A stretch of 64,000 nt of DNA from Phycisphaerales bacterium (GTDB taxonomy: Bacteria > Planctomycetota > Phycisphaerae > Tepidisphaerales > Tepidisphaeraceae), in NCBI GenBank assembly GCA_020847545.1, contig JADLBV010000091.1, positions 16,921-80,920 of the forward strand, in the 5' to 3' direction. Position numbers and translations under genes: made by a program. Shown here piece by piece: positions 26,565 through 36,003 of the stretch (its first letter is position 1; every line of letters begins with the position of its first letter). Under the pieces are notes generated by a model. It saw only the letters and a program-made list of their open reading frames with translations, did no database searches and was not told the DNA's origin.

Positions 26565-28199
26565 ATGAGTTCATCAAAATCAACCGACCTGATCGCCCAT
26601 TGGCCGTTGCAGGGTCATTCCAAGAACGCTGTCTCGGATGCGCTGCATGGAACTCCCAAGGGAAATCTGACCTACGATTCCCATGGCGCGGTATTCAATG
26701 GCCGCGATGCCAGGCTGGTCATCCAGGATTCCGAGTCGCGTTTTGGACGTGACAATTTCACGCTGTCGGCGCGCATCTGGATCGACGCGGGCGAGGCCGA
26801 GAGCATCGGCGACATCGCGAGCAAATTTGACCCCATCACGCGATCCGGATTCAACTGGTCGGTCGTCGATCATGGCGGCGTCACCAGCGCCTCATCAAAC
26901 TATCGCAATCTGAATTTTTCGTTTGACGCCGGCACCACGCCCAAATGGACCGATTGCGGCCGGCCGGGCAATGCTCGGCTGATTAGCGCGCTGACCGCCC
27001 ATCGTGGCGAACTTTTCGCCGCCACATCTGAATTTGGAGATACCGAAATCGGGCGGGTTTTCCGATACGCCGGCAACCAACAGTGGGAAGACACCCAACT
27101 TCCCTGCAAAGCCAACACGGCCTTCGGGCTGGCGTCGATTGATGGTGTGCTTTATGCCGCAACCGGACGATATGACCCGCGCAACTCCTCATTGCCGCTG
27201 GTCGGCAATCTGAATCTCGAAACCCGCGTCTGGCGGCTGGATGAAAATGGCAAATGGCACGATTGCGGCAACCCCAATCCGGAATCGGAGGATTTATACA
27301 ATCTTGCCATTTATCGCGGCCGACTCTACGGCGCTCCCAGCTACTCCAGGGGCCTGCATAGACTGGAGGCTGATGGGAAATGGACACGATGCGCTGATGG
27401 GTATCCCCGTTTTCTGAGCCTGTGCCAATGGCGCGGCCATTTATACGGCGCCAGCAATCGCGGACTTCGCCATCAAGGCCCCCCGCCCGAACGCAAAATC
27501 ACCTTCACATCATTGCCCGACTCCGATGGGGTCTACCGCTTTGATGACCATACCAATGAATGGACCGCCTGCGGAAAAATCCCCAACGAGGACCAGATGT
27601 ATTCCTTCGTGGTCCATCGTGGCGAGTTGTTTACCGGCACCTGGCCCAACTGCAAGGTATTCAAATCCGCCACCGGCATCGGCTGGGAGGATTACGGCCA
27701 GTTCCATCCCGATGAAAAAGAGGTCATGGGCATGTGCATCTACAACGGCATGATGTATGCCGGCACACTGCCCGCGGCCGATGTGTATCGATTTGACGGC
27801 CCCCACCGATGGACCAACGTCGGCAATGTTGACAACACCCAGGGCGTCAAATATCGCCGGGCATGGAGCATGGCGGTGCATGATGGGAGGCTCTTTGTGG
27901 GTTCGCTCCCCGCCGGCAATGTTTATGCCATGAATGTCGGGGCCGTCGCCAGCGACAGCCACCAACTGACCACCGGCTGGCACAAAGTCGCCGCCGTGCG
28001 TGATGTCAACACCGCCCGACTATATATAAATGGTCAACTCAAAGGCCAATCCACGGCCGACGTCGCTCAAATGGACCTGACCAATTACCTTCCGCTGGCC
28101 ATCGGCTATGGCGCGCATGATTTTTTCAAAGGTAAAATGGCGGATCTTCGGCTCTTCGGGCACGCGATTCAGAAGCACGAAATTGAGAGCCTGACGTAA
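26565..28199 (+). CDS. LamG-like domain split by a seven-bladed beta-propeller
   Basis: A 544-residue protein that starts two bases after the previous stop. Residues 1-105 look like the first half of a LamG/concanavalin-like jelly roll (HWPLQGHSKNAVSD, GAVFNGRDARLVI, FTLSARIWI), and residues 465-544 the second half (GWHKVAAVRDVNTARLYING, GKMADLRLFGHA). Between them run seven similar units, each with a W-x-x-x-G type turn (KWTDCG, KWHDCG, EWTACG, GWEDYG, RWTNVG) and a strand such as HRGELFAAT, IDGVLYAAT, YRGRLYGAP or HDGRLFVGS. No signal peptide is seen, although its neighbours are exported. Binding of a glycan is plausible, with no catalytic motif visible. Confidence 0.75.
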   Translation: MSSSKSTDLIAHWPLQGHSKNAVSDALHGTPKGNLTYDSHGAVFNGRDARLVIQDSESRFGRDNFTLSARIWIDAGEAESIGDIASKFDPITRSGFNWSVVDHGGVTSASSNYRNLNFSFDAGTTPKWTDCGRPGNARLISALTAHRGELFAATSEFGDTEIGRVFRYAGNQQWEDTQLPCKANTAFGLASIDGVLYAATGRYDPRNSSLPLVGNLNLETRVWRLDENGKWHDCGNPNPESEDLYNLAIYRGRLYGAPSYSRGLHRLEADGKWTRCADGYPRFLSLCQWRGHLYGASNRGLRHQGPPPERKITFTSLPDSDGVYRFDDHTNEWTACGKIPNEDQMYSFVVHRGELFTGTWPNCKVFKSATGIGWEDYGQFHPDEKEVMGMCIYNGMMYAGTLPAADVYRFDGPHRWTNVGNVDNTQGVKYRRAWSMAVHDGRLFVGSLPAGNVYAMNVGAVASDSHQLTTGWHKVAAVRDVNTARLYINGQLKGQSTADVAQMDLTNYLPLAIGYGAHDFFKGKMADLRLFGHAIQKHEIESLT

Positions 28200-28228
28200 T
28201 TTCACAATTTTGGGACGCTCTCGAAAAC

Positions 28229-28257
28229 TTGACAGAACCACCCTCAGGGCCTAACGT
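28229..28257 (+). promoter_or_regulatory. Candidate promoter of the rpmF-plsX-fab operon
   Basis: TTGACA at 28229-28234 is a perfect -35; TAACGT at 28252-28257 lies after a 17-base spacer and is a weak -10. The 120-base leader to rpmF contains a short hairpin CGCTTA-TCAT-TAAGCG near 28314-28329. Confidence 0.4.
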
Positions 28258-28376
28258 ACCGCTCTTTCCGCTGGTCGCGGGTCGAGGTATCCGCCGGCCT
28301 TGGTTGTTCTAATCGCTTATCATTAAGCGGTTTACGGCGCGTGCGTTTGGCCGCGTTGGTTGCAGGAGTTGGATTC

Positions 28377-28562
28377 ATGGTTCCGGTACAGAAACACAGC
28401 AAGTCGCGTAAGCGTAAACGCCGTTCGCATCAGGCTTTAAAGCCGATTCATTATGTTCGTTGTCCGCAATGTGGCAACGCCAAACTGCCGCACTGCGCGT
28501 GCGACAATTGCGGGTTTGTCAATCCAAAATTGGCACTGCAGATGGATCAGGCCGGCGCCTGA
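28377..28562 (+). CDS. rpmF: Ribosomal protein L32
   Basis: A 61-residue basic protein with VPVQKHSKSRKRKRRSHQ at the start and a zinc-ribbon CPQC-N11-CDNC. The ATG at 28377 follows AGGAG at good spacing; the frame is open a little further upstream to 28341. The rpmF-plsX order, opening a fatty-acid synthesis operon, is conserved in many bacteria and supports the assignment. Confidence 0.95.
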   Translation: MVPVQKHSKSRKRKRRSHQALKPIHYVRCPQCGNAKLPHCACDNCGFVNPKLALQMDQAGA

Positions 28563-28592
28563 TCTTTGGGTTAAAAGCCAGAGGAGACAACG

Positions 28593-29612
28593 GTGCGAGC
28601 TGCGGTCGATGTGATGGGTGGCGATCATGCGCCGGATGCGATCCTCAAGGGTTGCTGGGAGGCGGCCGCCCTTCTGGACGAACAGGATGTCGTCCATTTG
28701 GTTGGGGATGAGGGAATCATCAAGCAGGGGCTGGAACAATGCGGGCTGCCCCCCGCGATCCGATCCATTTTCAAAATAGTCGCGACAACGCAGGTCATCG
28801 AGATGGATGATCCGCCGGTGGAAGCCATTCGCGGCAAGCCGGACAGTTCAATCTCCGTCATGTGCAAAATGGTCGCCAAAGGCGAGGCGGATGTGGTGAT
28901 TTCCGCAGGCAATACCGGGGCGTGCGTGGCGGCGGCACAATTGCGGATGAGGACGCTCCCTGGGGTCAGCCGGCCTGGCATCGCGGTGATTTTGCCAACG
29001 TTTCACGGCCCGATCGTCATCTGCGATGTGGGGGCCAATATATCCCCCAAACCAAAGCACTTACAGCAATATGCCCTGATGGCCGGCGCATACGCCCATG
29101 CCGTCTGCGGGGTTGAAACCCCGCGTGTGGGGCTGCTCTCCATCGGCGAAGAAGACGCCAAAGGGACCACCACCGTCAAGGAAGCGCGCAAATTGATGCG
29201 GGATGAGCCGCAGATCAATTTTGTGGGGAATGTTGAAGGTCGCGACCTGTTCAAAGGGGTGGTGGATGTGGTGGTTTGCGACGGGTTTGTCGGTAACATT
29301 GTGCTGAAATTCACCGAAGGAATGGCCGAAGGGCTGTTTCAGACGATTCTGGCCGAGTTGCAGGAATTTGCCCCCGAATTGTTGGAGCAATTCAAGCCGG
29401 TGATGAAAAAAATCTATAAGAAGCATGACTGGCAGGAATATGGCGGCGCGCCGCTGTTGGGTGTGGGTGGATATTGCCTGATCTGTCACGGCAAATCGGA
29501 CAGCCGGGCGATCAAGAATGCCATTCGGGTGGGCAAACAACTGGTCAACAGCGGCGTCAACCAGAAAATCGTCCAGCGGATTGAAAGCAGCATTCCGGTG
29601 GGGGAAGAATAA
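28593..29612 (+). CDS. plsX: Phosphate acyltransferase PlsX
   Basis: A 339-residue enzyme that converts acyl-ACP to acyl-phosphate for phospholipid synthesis. It begins AVDVMGGDHAPDAILKG, has AGNTGACVAAA and LPTFHGP in the middle, and ends with APLLGVGGYCLICHGKSDSRAI, all diagnostic. The start codon is GTG at 28593 with GAGGAG upstream. Peripheral membrane protein by family. Genes for FabH and FabD follow. Confidence 0.95.
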   Translation: MRAAVDVMGGDHAPDAILKGCWEAAALLDEQDVVHLVGDEGIIKQGLEQCGLPPAIRSIFKIVATTQVIEMDDPPVEAIRGKPDSSISVMCKMVAKGEADVVISAGNTGACVAAAQLRMRTLPGVSRPGIAVILPTFHGPIVICDVGANISPKPKHLQQYALMAGAYAHAVCGVETPRVGLLSIGEEDAKGTTTVKEARKLMRDEPQINFVGNVEGRDLFKGVVDVVVCDGFVGNIVLKFTEGMAEGLFQTILAELQEFAPELLEQFKPVMKKIYKKHDWQEYGGAPLLGVGGYCLICHGKSDSRAIKNAIRVGKQLVNSGVNQKIVQRIESSIPVGEE

Positions 29613-29653
29613 CGGTTGACGTTTGAATACGGATGCCAGATCAGGGAAAGATC

Positions 29654-30640
<987 letters not shown>

Positions 30641-30673
30641 GCCGACAAATAAAGGGAATTTAGACGCTACAGT

Positions 30674-31624
30674 ATGGGCAATCAGTCATACATTTTGTGT
30701 CCCGGACAGGGAGCGCAGACCGTCGGGATGGGGAAGGATTTCGACGCCTCCATCGAGGTGGCCAAAGAGACCTTCGCGCGGGCCAATTCGATTTTGGGTT
30801 TTGACCTGTCGTCGATCTGTTTTAATGGCCCGGAGGAACGGCTCAATCAGACCGATATCAGCCAGCCGGCAATTTATGTCACGAGCATCGCGGCCTATCG
30901 CGCGGCACAGCGGGCGGGATTGATCGATCCGGCGTCGGTGTCGGCCTATGCGGGTTTAAGTTTGGGGGAATACACGGCATTGCATCTGGCCGGCGTCTTT
31001 TCATTTGAAGAAGGCTTAAAACTGGTCGCGGCGCGCGGGCGTTACATGCAGCAGGCGGCGGTGGCATCCCCCAGCGGCATGGTGGCGATCATGGGGGCCG
31101 ACCATGCGGCCGTGGAACAATTGTGTCAGGATGAGGCCAAAGGGCAGGTGCTGGTCACCGCCAATTTTAACGCACCAGGGCAGGTTGTGGTCAGCGGGGC
31201 CATTGAAGCGTGCGAACGGGCGTTAAAGGGGGCCGAGGCCAAAGGATTCAAGGCGGTGGCGTTGAAGGTGGCTGGCGCGTTTCACAGCCCGCTGATGCAA
31301 AGCGCCGCCGATTTAATGTCGGCCGAGCTGGCGAAGGTCGATTTCCGGCAACCAAAGACAATGGTTTATTCCAACGTGACGGCCGAGCCTCACGGTGATG
31401 TGGATTCGATCCGCAAATTACTGGTTGACCAGATTGTCAAACCGGTGCGGTGGGAACAGATCATGGTGAAGCTGGTGGCTCAGGATGGGGCGCGGTTTGT
31501 GGAATTGGCCCCCGGCAGGACACTGGCGGGACTGGCCAAACGGATCAACCGCCGGCTGCCCATTGAGAGTCTGGCAACGGTCGAATCGCTGGCCCCCACT
31601 GCCGGAGCGCATGGGACCAGGTAA
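30674..31624 (+). CDS. fabD: Malonyl-CoA:ACP transacylase (FabD)
   Basis: A 316-residue enzyme loading malonyl groups onto acyl carrier protein. The nucleophile is Ser97 in GLSLGEY and the catalytic His204 lies in GAFHSPLM; CPGQGAQTVGMG at the N terminus completes the family pattern. It lies between fabH and fabG, as in most fab operons. Confidence 0.95.
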   Translation: MGNQSYILCPGQGAQTVGMGKDFDASIEVAKETFARANSILGFDLSSICFNGPEERLNQTDISQPAIYVTSIAAYRAAQRAGLIDPASVSAYAGLSLGEYTALHLAGVFSFEEGLKLVAARGRYMQQAAVASPSGMVAIMGADHAAVEQLCQDEAKGQVLVTANFNAPGQVVVSGAIEACERALKGAEAKGFKAVALKVAGAFHSPLMQSAADLMSAELAKVDFRQPKTMVYSNVTAEPHGDVDSIRKLLVDQIVKPVRWEQIMVKLVAQDGARFVELAPGRTLAGLAKRINRRLPIESLATVESLAPTAGAHGTR

Positions 31625-31630
31625 ATCACC

Positions 31631-31646
31631 TTCTCCCGGAGGGAGA
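31631..31646. repeat. Short hairpin between fabD and fabG
   Basis: TCTCCC and GGGAGA flank a GGA loop, just after the fabD stop. The arms resemble the pyrimidine-rich arms of the larger palindromes at 4236 and 23101, and the G-rich strand may also serve as the ribosome site region of fabG. Confidence 0.4.
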
Positions 31647-31665
31647 GGGAGTTAGCGAGAGGATC

Positions 31666-32403
31666 ATGGATCAGAAGAAAGTGGCATTTGTGACCGGCGG
31701 ATCACGCGGGATCGGGGCGGCGATTGTGCGTCGGCTGGCGAAAGATGGTTTTCATGTGGTGGCGGTGGCGCGCAGCGCCGACAAGCTTTCGGAGGTGTGC
31801 GCCCAGGTCAAGGACGCGGGCGGATCGGCTGAGGCGTTGGCTTGTGATATCGCTGATTCGCAGGCATTGGCCGGTGCGATTGAAAAAATCGCCGAAGCGC
31901 ACGGCCGGCTGGATGTGCTGGTCAACAACGCCGGCATCACGCGGGATGGACTGATCCTGCGGATGGAGGATGAGGATTTTGACCAGGTGATCAACACCAA
32001 CCTCAAAAGCGCCTTCGTGGCGATCCGGACGGCCGCCCGGCCGATGATGCGAACCAAAGGAGGCCGGATCATCAACATCAGCAGCGTGGCGGGTGTGGCC
32101 GGCAACGCCGGGCAGGCCAACTATGCCGCCAGCAAGGCGGGATTGATCGGCCTGTCCAAGAGCGTGGCCAAGGAACTGGCCGGGAAGAACATCACCTGCA
32201 ACTGCGTGGCGCCCGGTTTCATCACAACGGACATGACGGATGTGCTCAATGACCAGATCAAGGATACGGTCAAGGGGCATATCCCGATGAAGCGGTTCGG
32301 CGTGCCCGACGAGATCGCGGCGGCGGTGTCATTCCTGGCCGGCGCTGATTCGAGTTATGTGACGGGTCAGGTAATTTGTGTTGATGGTGGAATGGTCATG
32401 TAA
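31666..32403 (+). CDS. fabG: 3-oxoacyl-ACP reductase (FabG)
   Basis: A 245-residue NADPH-dependent short-chain dehydrogenase. The cofactor loop TGGSRGIG is at residues 10-17; the NNAG motif and catalytic Ser140, Tyr153 and Lys157 (YAASK) are present. APGFITTDMT and GQVICVDGGMVM match FabG closely. It reduces 3-oxoacyl-ACP in each elongation cycle and is set in the fab operon upstream of acpP. Confidence 0.95.
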   Translation: MDQKKVAFVTGGSRGIGAAIVRRLAKDGFHVVAVARSADKLSEVCAQVKDAGGSAEALACDIADSQALAGAIEKIAEAHGRLDVLVNNAGITRDGLILRMEDEDFDQVINTNLKSAFVAIRTAARPMMRTKGGRIINISSVAGVAGNAGQANYAASKAGLIGLSKSVAKELAGKNITCNCVAPGFITTDMTDVLNDQIKDTVKGHIPMKRFGVPDEIAAAVSFLAGADSSYVTGQVICVDGGMVM

Positions 32404-32466
32404 AGCGGGCAGGGTTCATCCCCGCCATCGGCATGATAAGAGTGTAATTCAAGGTGTGACAGGCTG

Positions 32467-32494
32467 TTGCAAATGGGTATGTGACGGCTATAGT
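32467..32494 (+). promoter_or_regulatory. Candidate internal promoter for acpP
   Basis: TTGCAA (32467-32472) and TATAGT (32489-32494) stand 16 bases apart in the 146-base gap before acpP. An extra promoter would fit the need for high acyl carrier protein levels. Confidence 0.4.
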
Positions 32495-32549
32495 TTGCGA
32501 ACGTTCCGGCGTGTGGCCGGGGCATAACTTTGCATCACAGGTGGAGCCT

Positions 32550-32789
32550 ATGGAAGAGATCGAAACGAAGGTCATCGAGATTGTCAGTGAGCAGATGGGC
32601 GTTGATAAAAGCGAGATCACTCGCGAGACGCATTTTATCAACGATCTCAACGCCGACTCGCTGGACACGGTCGAACTGGTGATGGAATTTGAGGATGAGT
32701 TCGAGCTGTCCATCCCCGACGAAGAAGCGGAGAAGATCCAGACCGTCGGGCAGGCGATCGACTACATCAAGGAACATTCCAGCAAATAA
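32550..32789 (+). CDS. acpP: Acyl carrier protein
   Basis: A 79-residue acidic four-helix protein. The phosphopantetheine attachment serine is Ser37 in [12 protein letters not shown]. The start is the ATG after GTGGAG; upstream in-frame codons to 32481 lie in the promoter region. It carries the growing acyl chain for the FabD, FabG, FabH and FabF enzymes encoded around it. Confidence 0.96.
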   Translation: MEEIETKVIEIVSEQMGVDKSEITRETHFINDLNADSLDTVELVMEFEDEFELSIPDEEAEKIQTVGQAIDYIKEHSSK

Positions 32790-32825
32790 TCACCGCTGGA
32801 CCGGTCGGGATCGGTAATGAGTCTC

Positions 32826-32850
32826 GCCACCCGTCTGCGCGGCGGGTGGC
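32826..32850 (+). other. Intercistronic hairpin between acpP and fabF
   Basis: GCCACCCG (32826-32833) and CGGGTGGC (32843-32850) form a perfect 8-bp stem with a 9-base loop. No T-run follows, so it is more likely a stabilising or partial-stop structure that raises acpP over fabF than a full terminator. Confidence 0.5.
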
Positions 32851-32883
32851 CGATGCCCCAGCGTCCGCGGGTCGGAACAGGAT

Positions 32884-34125
32884 ATGAGCAAACGCCGTGT
32901 CGTCATAACGGGTCTTGGGATCGTCTCATCGCTGGGCGAATTGGCCGACCAGGTGTGGGAGGCGGTTTGTGCCGGCAAAAGCGGCATTGTCACCATCCGC
33001 CGCTGGGACACCGGCAAATACCCCGTCAAGATCGGCGGCGAATGCCTTGATTTTGACGTGACGAAATACGGCGTCGATGGCCGCGAGGCCAAGCGGATGG
33101 ACCGGTTCGGCCAGTTTGGCCTGGCGGCGTCCGTCAGCGCGGTCAAGGACTCGGGGTTGAATTTTGAATCGGAAGACCGGCTGCGCTGCGGCGTGATGAT
33201 CGGCAGCGGCATCGGGGGGATCGAGACGCTGGAAGAACAGAACAAAATTCTGATCGAACGCGGGCCGGGCCGGGTCAGTCCGTTCACGGTCCCACGGCTG
33301 ATGGTCAACGCGGCCAGCGGCAATGTCTCGATCATGTTCGGGATTCAAGGCCCCAACAGCGCGGTGGCGACCGCCTGTGCCACGGGATCCAACGCCATCG
33401 GCGACGCCGGCCGATACATCCAATATGACATGGCGGATGTGATGATCGCCGGCGGATCGGAAGCGGCGTTGTGCGAATTGGGCATGGCCAGTTTTTGCGC
33501 CGCCCGCGCCTTGTCGACCAGCAATGAACATCCGCAAAAAGCCAGCCGCCCGTTTGACAAGGGGCGCGATGGTTTTGTCATGAGCGAAGGGGCGGGCGTG
33601 GTGGTGCTGGAGGAATACGAACACGCCAAAAGACGCGGTGCGCGGATATACGCCGAGTTGCTGGGGTACGGCATGAGCGGCGACGCTTCGCACATTACCG
33701 CCCCCGAACCCGAAGGGCGCGGGGCGACCCTGGCAATGCGGCGGGCACTGGCTGATGCGGGGGTCAATCCGGAGGTTGTCGATTACATCAACGCCCACGG
33801 AACCAGCACGCCGCTGGGTGACATCGCCGAGACCAAGGCGATGAAAGCCTGTTTTGGGGCACACGCGCATAAGCTGGCCGTCAGCTCAACCAAGAGTCAG
33901 ATGGGCCATTCGCTGGGCGCCAGCGGCGGCATGGAGGCGTTGATCACCGCGATGGCGGTCTGGCGCAACCTGGCCCCCCCCACCATCAATCTGGACGATC
34001 CGGACCCCGAATGCGACCTGGATTATGTGCCCCACAAGGCGCGCGACCGCAAAATCAACTATGCCATGAGCAACAGTTTTGGTTTTGGGGGGCACAACGC
34101 GAGCCTGCTGTTTAAGAAGATTTAA
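32884..34125 (+). CDS. fabF: 3-oxoacyl-ACP synthase II (FabF)
   Basis: A 413-residue elongation condensing enzyme. The catalytic Cys165 is in TACATGSN, with His305 (NAHGTSTPLGD) and His342 (QMGHSLGASG). SKRRVVITGLGIVSSLG opens the protein and NSFGFGGHNASLLFKK closes it. The last gene of the fab operon; a new promoter and leader for cimA follow. Confidence 0.96.
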   Translation: MSKRRVVITGLGIVSSLGELADQVWEAVCAGKSGIVTIRRWDTGKYPVKIGGECLDFDVTKYGVDGREAKRMDRFGQFGLAASVSAVKDSGLNFESEDRLRCGVMIGSGIGGIETLEEQNKILIERGPGRVSPFTVPRLMVNAASGNVSIMFGIQGPNSAVATACATGSNAIGDAGRYIQYDMADVMIAGGSEAALCELGMASFCAARALSTSNEHPQKASRPFDKGRDGFVMSEGAGVVVLEEYEHAKRRGARIYAELLGYGMSGDASHITAPEPEGRGATLAMRRALADAGVNPEVVDYINAHGTSTPLGDIAETKAMKACFGAHAHKLAVSSTKSQMGHSLGASGGMEALITAMAVWRNLAPPTINLDDPDPECDLDYVPHKARDRKINYAMSNSFGFGGHNASLLFKKI

Positions 34126-34160
34126 CAGACCTCGCGACCCCCCCCGCCGGACCAGCGGAT

Positions 34161-34189
34161 TTGACCTATGGCAACATACGGGATATCAT
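34161..34189 (+). promoter_or_regulatory. Promoter of cimA
   Basis: TTGACC (34161-34166) and TATCAT (34184-34189) with a 17-base spacer, each one mismatch from the housekeeping consensus. Transcription would begin near 34196 and give a leader of about 125 bases. Confidence 0.65.
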
Positions 34190-34195
34190 GCTCTT

Positions 34196-34320
34196 AATGT
34201 TCTTTTTTCGCACACAGATCGGCCCGATACAAATTACCCCTCGGCAACGCGGGTAGGGCTTTTGTGTGCATCTGTTGCGACTGATCAGGCCCTGCCCATG
34301 ATGGCGGGGCATTTTTGTTT
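34196..34320 (+). ncRNA. Candidate attenuator leader RNA upstream of cimA
   Basis: The leader can form a closing helix GCACACAGA (34210-34218) with TTTGTGTGC (34261-34269), enclosing a small domain with its own short stems. GGGTAGGGC (34251-34259) can instead pair with GCCCTGCCC (34289-34297), which is the 5' arm of the terminator. That gives mutually exclusive antiterminator and terminator folds, as in riboswitches and T-box-like attenuators. No known riboswitch class was recognised. Confidence 0.5.
34289..34320 (+). terminator. Rho-independent terminator/attenuator just before cimA
   Basis: GCCCTGCC (34289-34296) pairs with GGCGGGGC (34303-34310), eight pairs including one wobble, around a CATGAT loop, then ATTTTTGTTT. 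It ends at the base before the cimA ATG, so it probably controls entry into cimA and may also hide its ribosome site. Confidence 0.7.
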
Positions 34321-35976
34321 ATGGACTGGATGGCAACCATGGCAACGACACGCCGAATCGAAATCTACGACACCACCCTCCGCGACGGCACGCAGGGGGA
34401 GGGGTTTAATCTGTCTTTGCAGGACAAGCTGCTGATCGCCCAAAAACTCGATGAACTGGGCGTTGATTATGTCGAGGGAGGGTTCCCCCTCTCCAATCCC
34501 AAGGATGCGGCCTTCTTTCGCGAAATTCGCACCGTCCGCCTTAAACACGCCAAGGTTTCGGCCTTCGGCATGACCCGCCGTCGCGGCATGAAAGCCGAGG
34601 ATGATCCGGGTATGAAATCGCTTTTGGATGCTCAAACACCCGTGGTGACGATCGTCGGCAAGACCAGTGATTTTCATGTCAAAAAGGTGCTCAATGTCTC
34701 CCTGGAAGAAAACCTGGAGATGATCAAGGATACGGTTCGGTTGATGACCTCGGCCGGCCGAAAGGTTGTTTATGATGCCGAACTGTTTTTCGATACCTAT
34801 CGCGACAACCCGCAATACGCCCTGCGGACGCTGCACGCGGCGCTGGAGGCGGGGGCAACGGTGCTGTGTCTGTGCGACACATTGGGTGGCAGTATGCCTG
34901 AATTTGTGGAATCCACCGTCGCGGCCGTACTCAAAGAGACCGGCGCGATGATCGGCGTGCATACCCACAATGATAGCGACGTGGCCACCGCCAATGCCCT
35001 GGCGGGTGTGCGTGGCGGGGCCAAGCACGTTCAGGGGACCATCAACGGCGTCGGCGAGCGATGCGGCAACATGGACCTGATCCCGCTGATCGCCAACCTG
35101 AAAGTCAAATATGGTTATGACTGCCTGCGGGAGGATTCGCTGCGCAAATTGACCGAGGTGAGCCGGTACGTCTACGAAACCGCCAATATCAACCTCGTTC
35201 CCAGCCGCCCATATGTTGGCTCCAGCGCCTTTGCCCACAAGGGCGGGATGCACGTTCACGCGGTGCAGAAGGATGCCAGCACCTACGAACACATCAACCC
35301 CGAAGCCGTGGGCAATACGCGAAAAATCCTGATCAGCGAAATGTCGGGGGCCAGCAACATCACGGCCAAACTCGGCAACAAATTCGACATCGCTACGGAC
35401 AAGGCCGCGTTGCGCAAGGTGTTGGAAACGGTGCAGGACCTTGAGAACGCCGGTTATCAGTTTGAGGCGGCCGAGGGGAGCTTTGAGCTGCTGCTGCGAA
35501 AACAGATCGGCCGACACAGGCCGTTTTTCAAGCTGGACCATTACCGTGTGATTATCCAGCGGTTGCACAACGCCGAGCCGGTGGCCGAGGCGACGTTGAA
35601 ACTGCGGATCGGCGATCAGGTGGAACATCGCGTGGCCGAGGGGGATGGCCCGGTCAATTCGCTGGATGGCGCGATCCGCAAGGCGTTGATGAAACACTAC
35701 CCGCAGATTGAGCAGGTGCGGCTGACCGATTACAAAGTGCGGGTGATCAACAGCCGCGAGGAGACCGCGGCGGCCGTGCGGGTGATCATCGAATGCCGGC
35801 GCGAACGCGCGGATGGTTCAAAGGAGAATTTTGGAACCATCGGCGTCAGCGCCAACATCATCGACGCCAGTTGGCAGGCGTTGCTCGATGCGTATGAGTA
35901 TCATCTGATTCATTGCGAGGAAGAACGCCATCCGGAGTCGGCCGTGCGGGCCGAGGGTGTGGCCGCCGGCGCCTGA
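34321..35976 (+). CDS. cimA: (R)-citramalate synthase
   Basis: About 551 residues. The HMGL-like barrel begins IEIYDTTLRDGTQGEGF, has metal-ligand HTHNDSD and GTINGVGERCGNMDL, and a C-terminal LeuA-type regulatory domain follows (TDYKVRVINSREETAAAVRV). Length and the DTTLRDGTQGEG motif fit the citramalate synthase branch rather than LeuA. It condenses pyruvate and acetyl-CoA, giving a threonine-independent route to isoleucine. Starts at 34321, 34330 and 34339 are all ATG; the last has GGATGG upstream, and the choice depends on the leader structure. Confidence 0.9.
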   Translation: MDWMATMATTRRIEIYDTTLRDGTQGEGFNLSLQDKLLIAQKLDELGVDYVEGGFPLSNPKDAAFFREIRTVRLKHAKVSAFGMTRRRGMKAEDDPGMKSLLDAQTPVVTIVGKTSDFHVKKVLNVSLEENLEMIKDTVRLMTSAGRKVVYDAELFFDTYRDNPQYALRTLHAALEAGATVLCLCDTLGGSMPEFVESTVAAVLKETGAMIGVHTHNDSDVATANALAGVRGGAKHVQGTINGVGERCGNMDLIPLIANLKVKYGYDCLREDSLRKLTEVSRYVYETANINLVPSRPYVGSSAFAHKGGMHVHAVQKDASTYEHINPEAVGNTRKILISEMSGASNITAKLGNKFDIATDKAALRKVLETVQDLENAGYQFEAAEGSFELLLRKQIGRHRPFFKLDHYRVIIQRLHNAEPVAEATLKLRIGDQVEHRVAEGDGPVNSLDGAIRKALMKHYPQIEQVRLTDYKVRVINSREETAAAVRVIIECRRERADGSKENFGTIGVSANIIDASWQALLDAYEYHLIHCEEERHPESAVRAEGVAAGA

Positions 35977-36003
35977 TGAATCAGAGACATCAAGACGAAC
36001 ATC

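Noticed and set aside
34188..34256. 22-codon upstream frame with three Ile codons before cimA, a possible leader peptide
   Set aside because: Its ATG overlaps the -10 hexamer, so it would lie upstream of the predicted transcript start.
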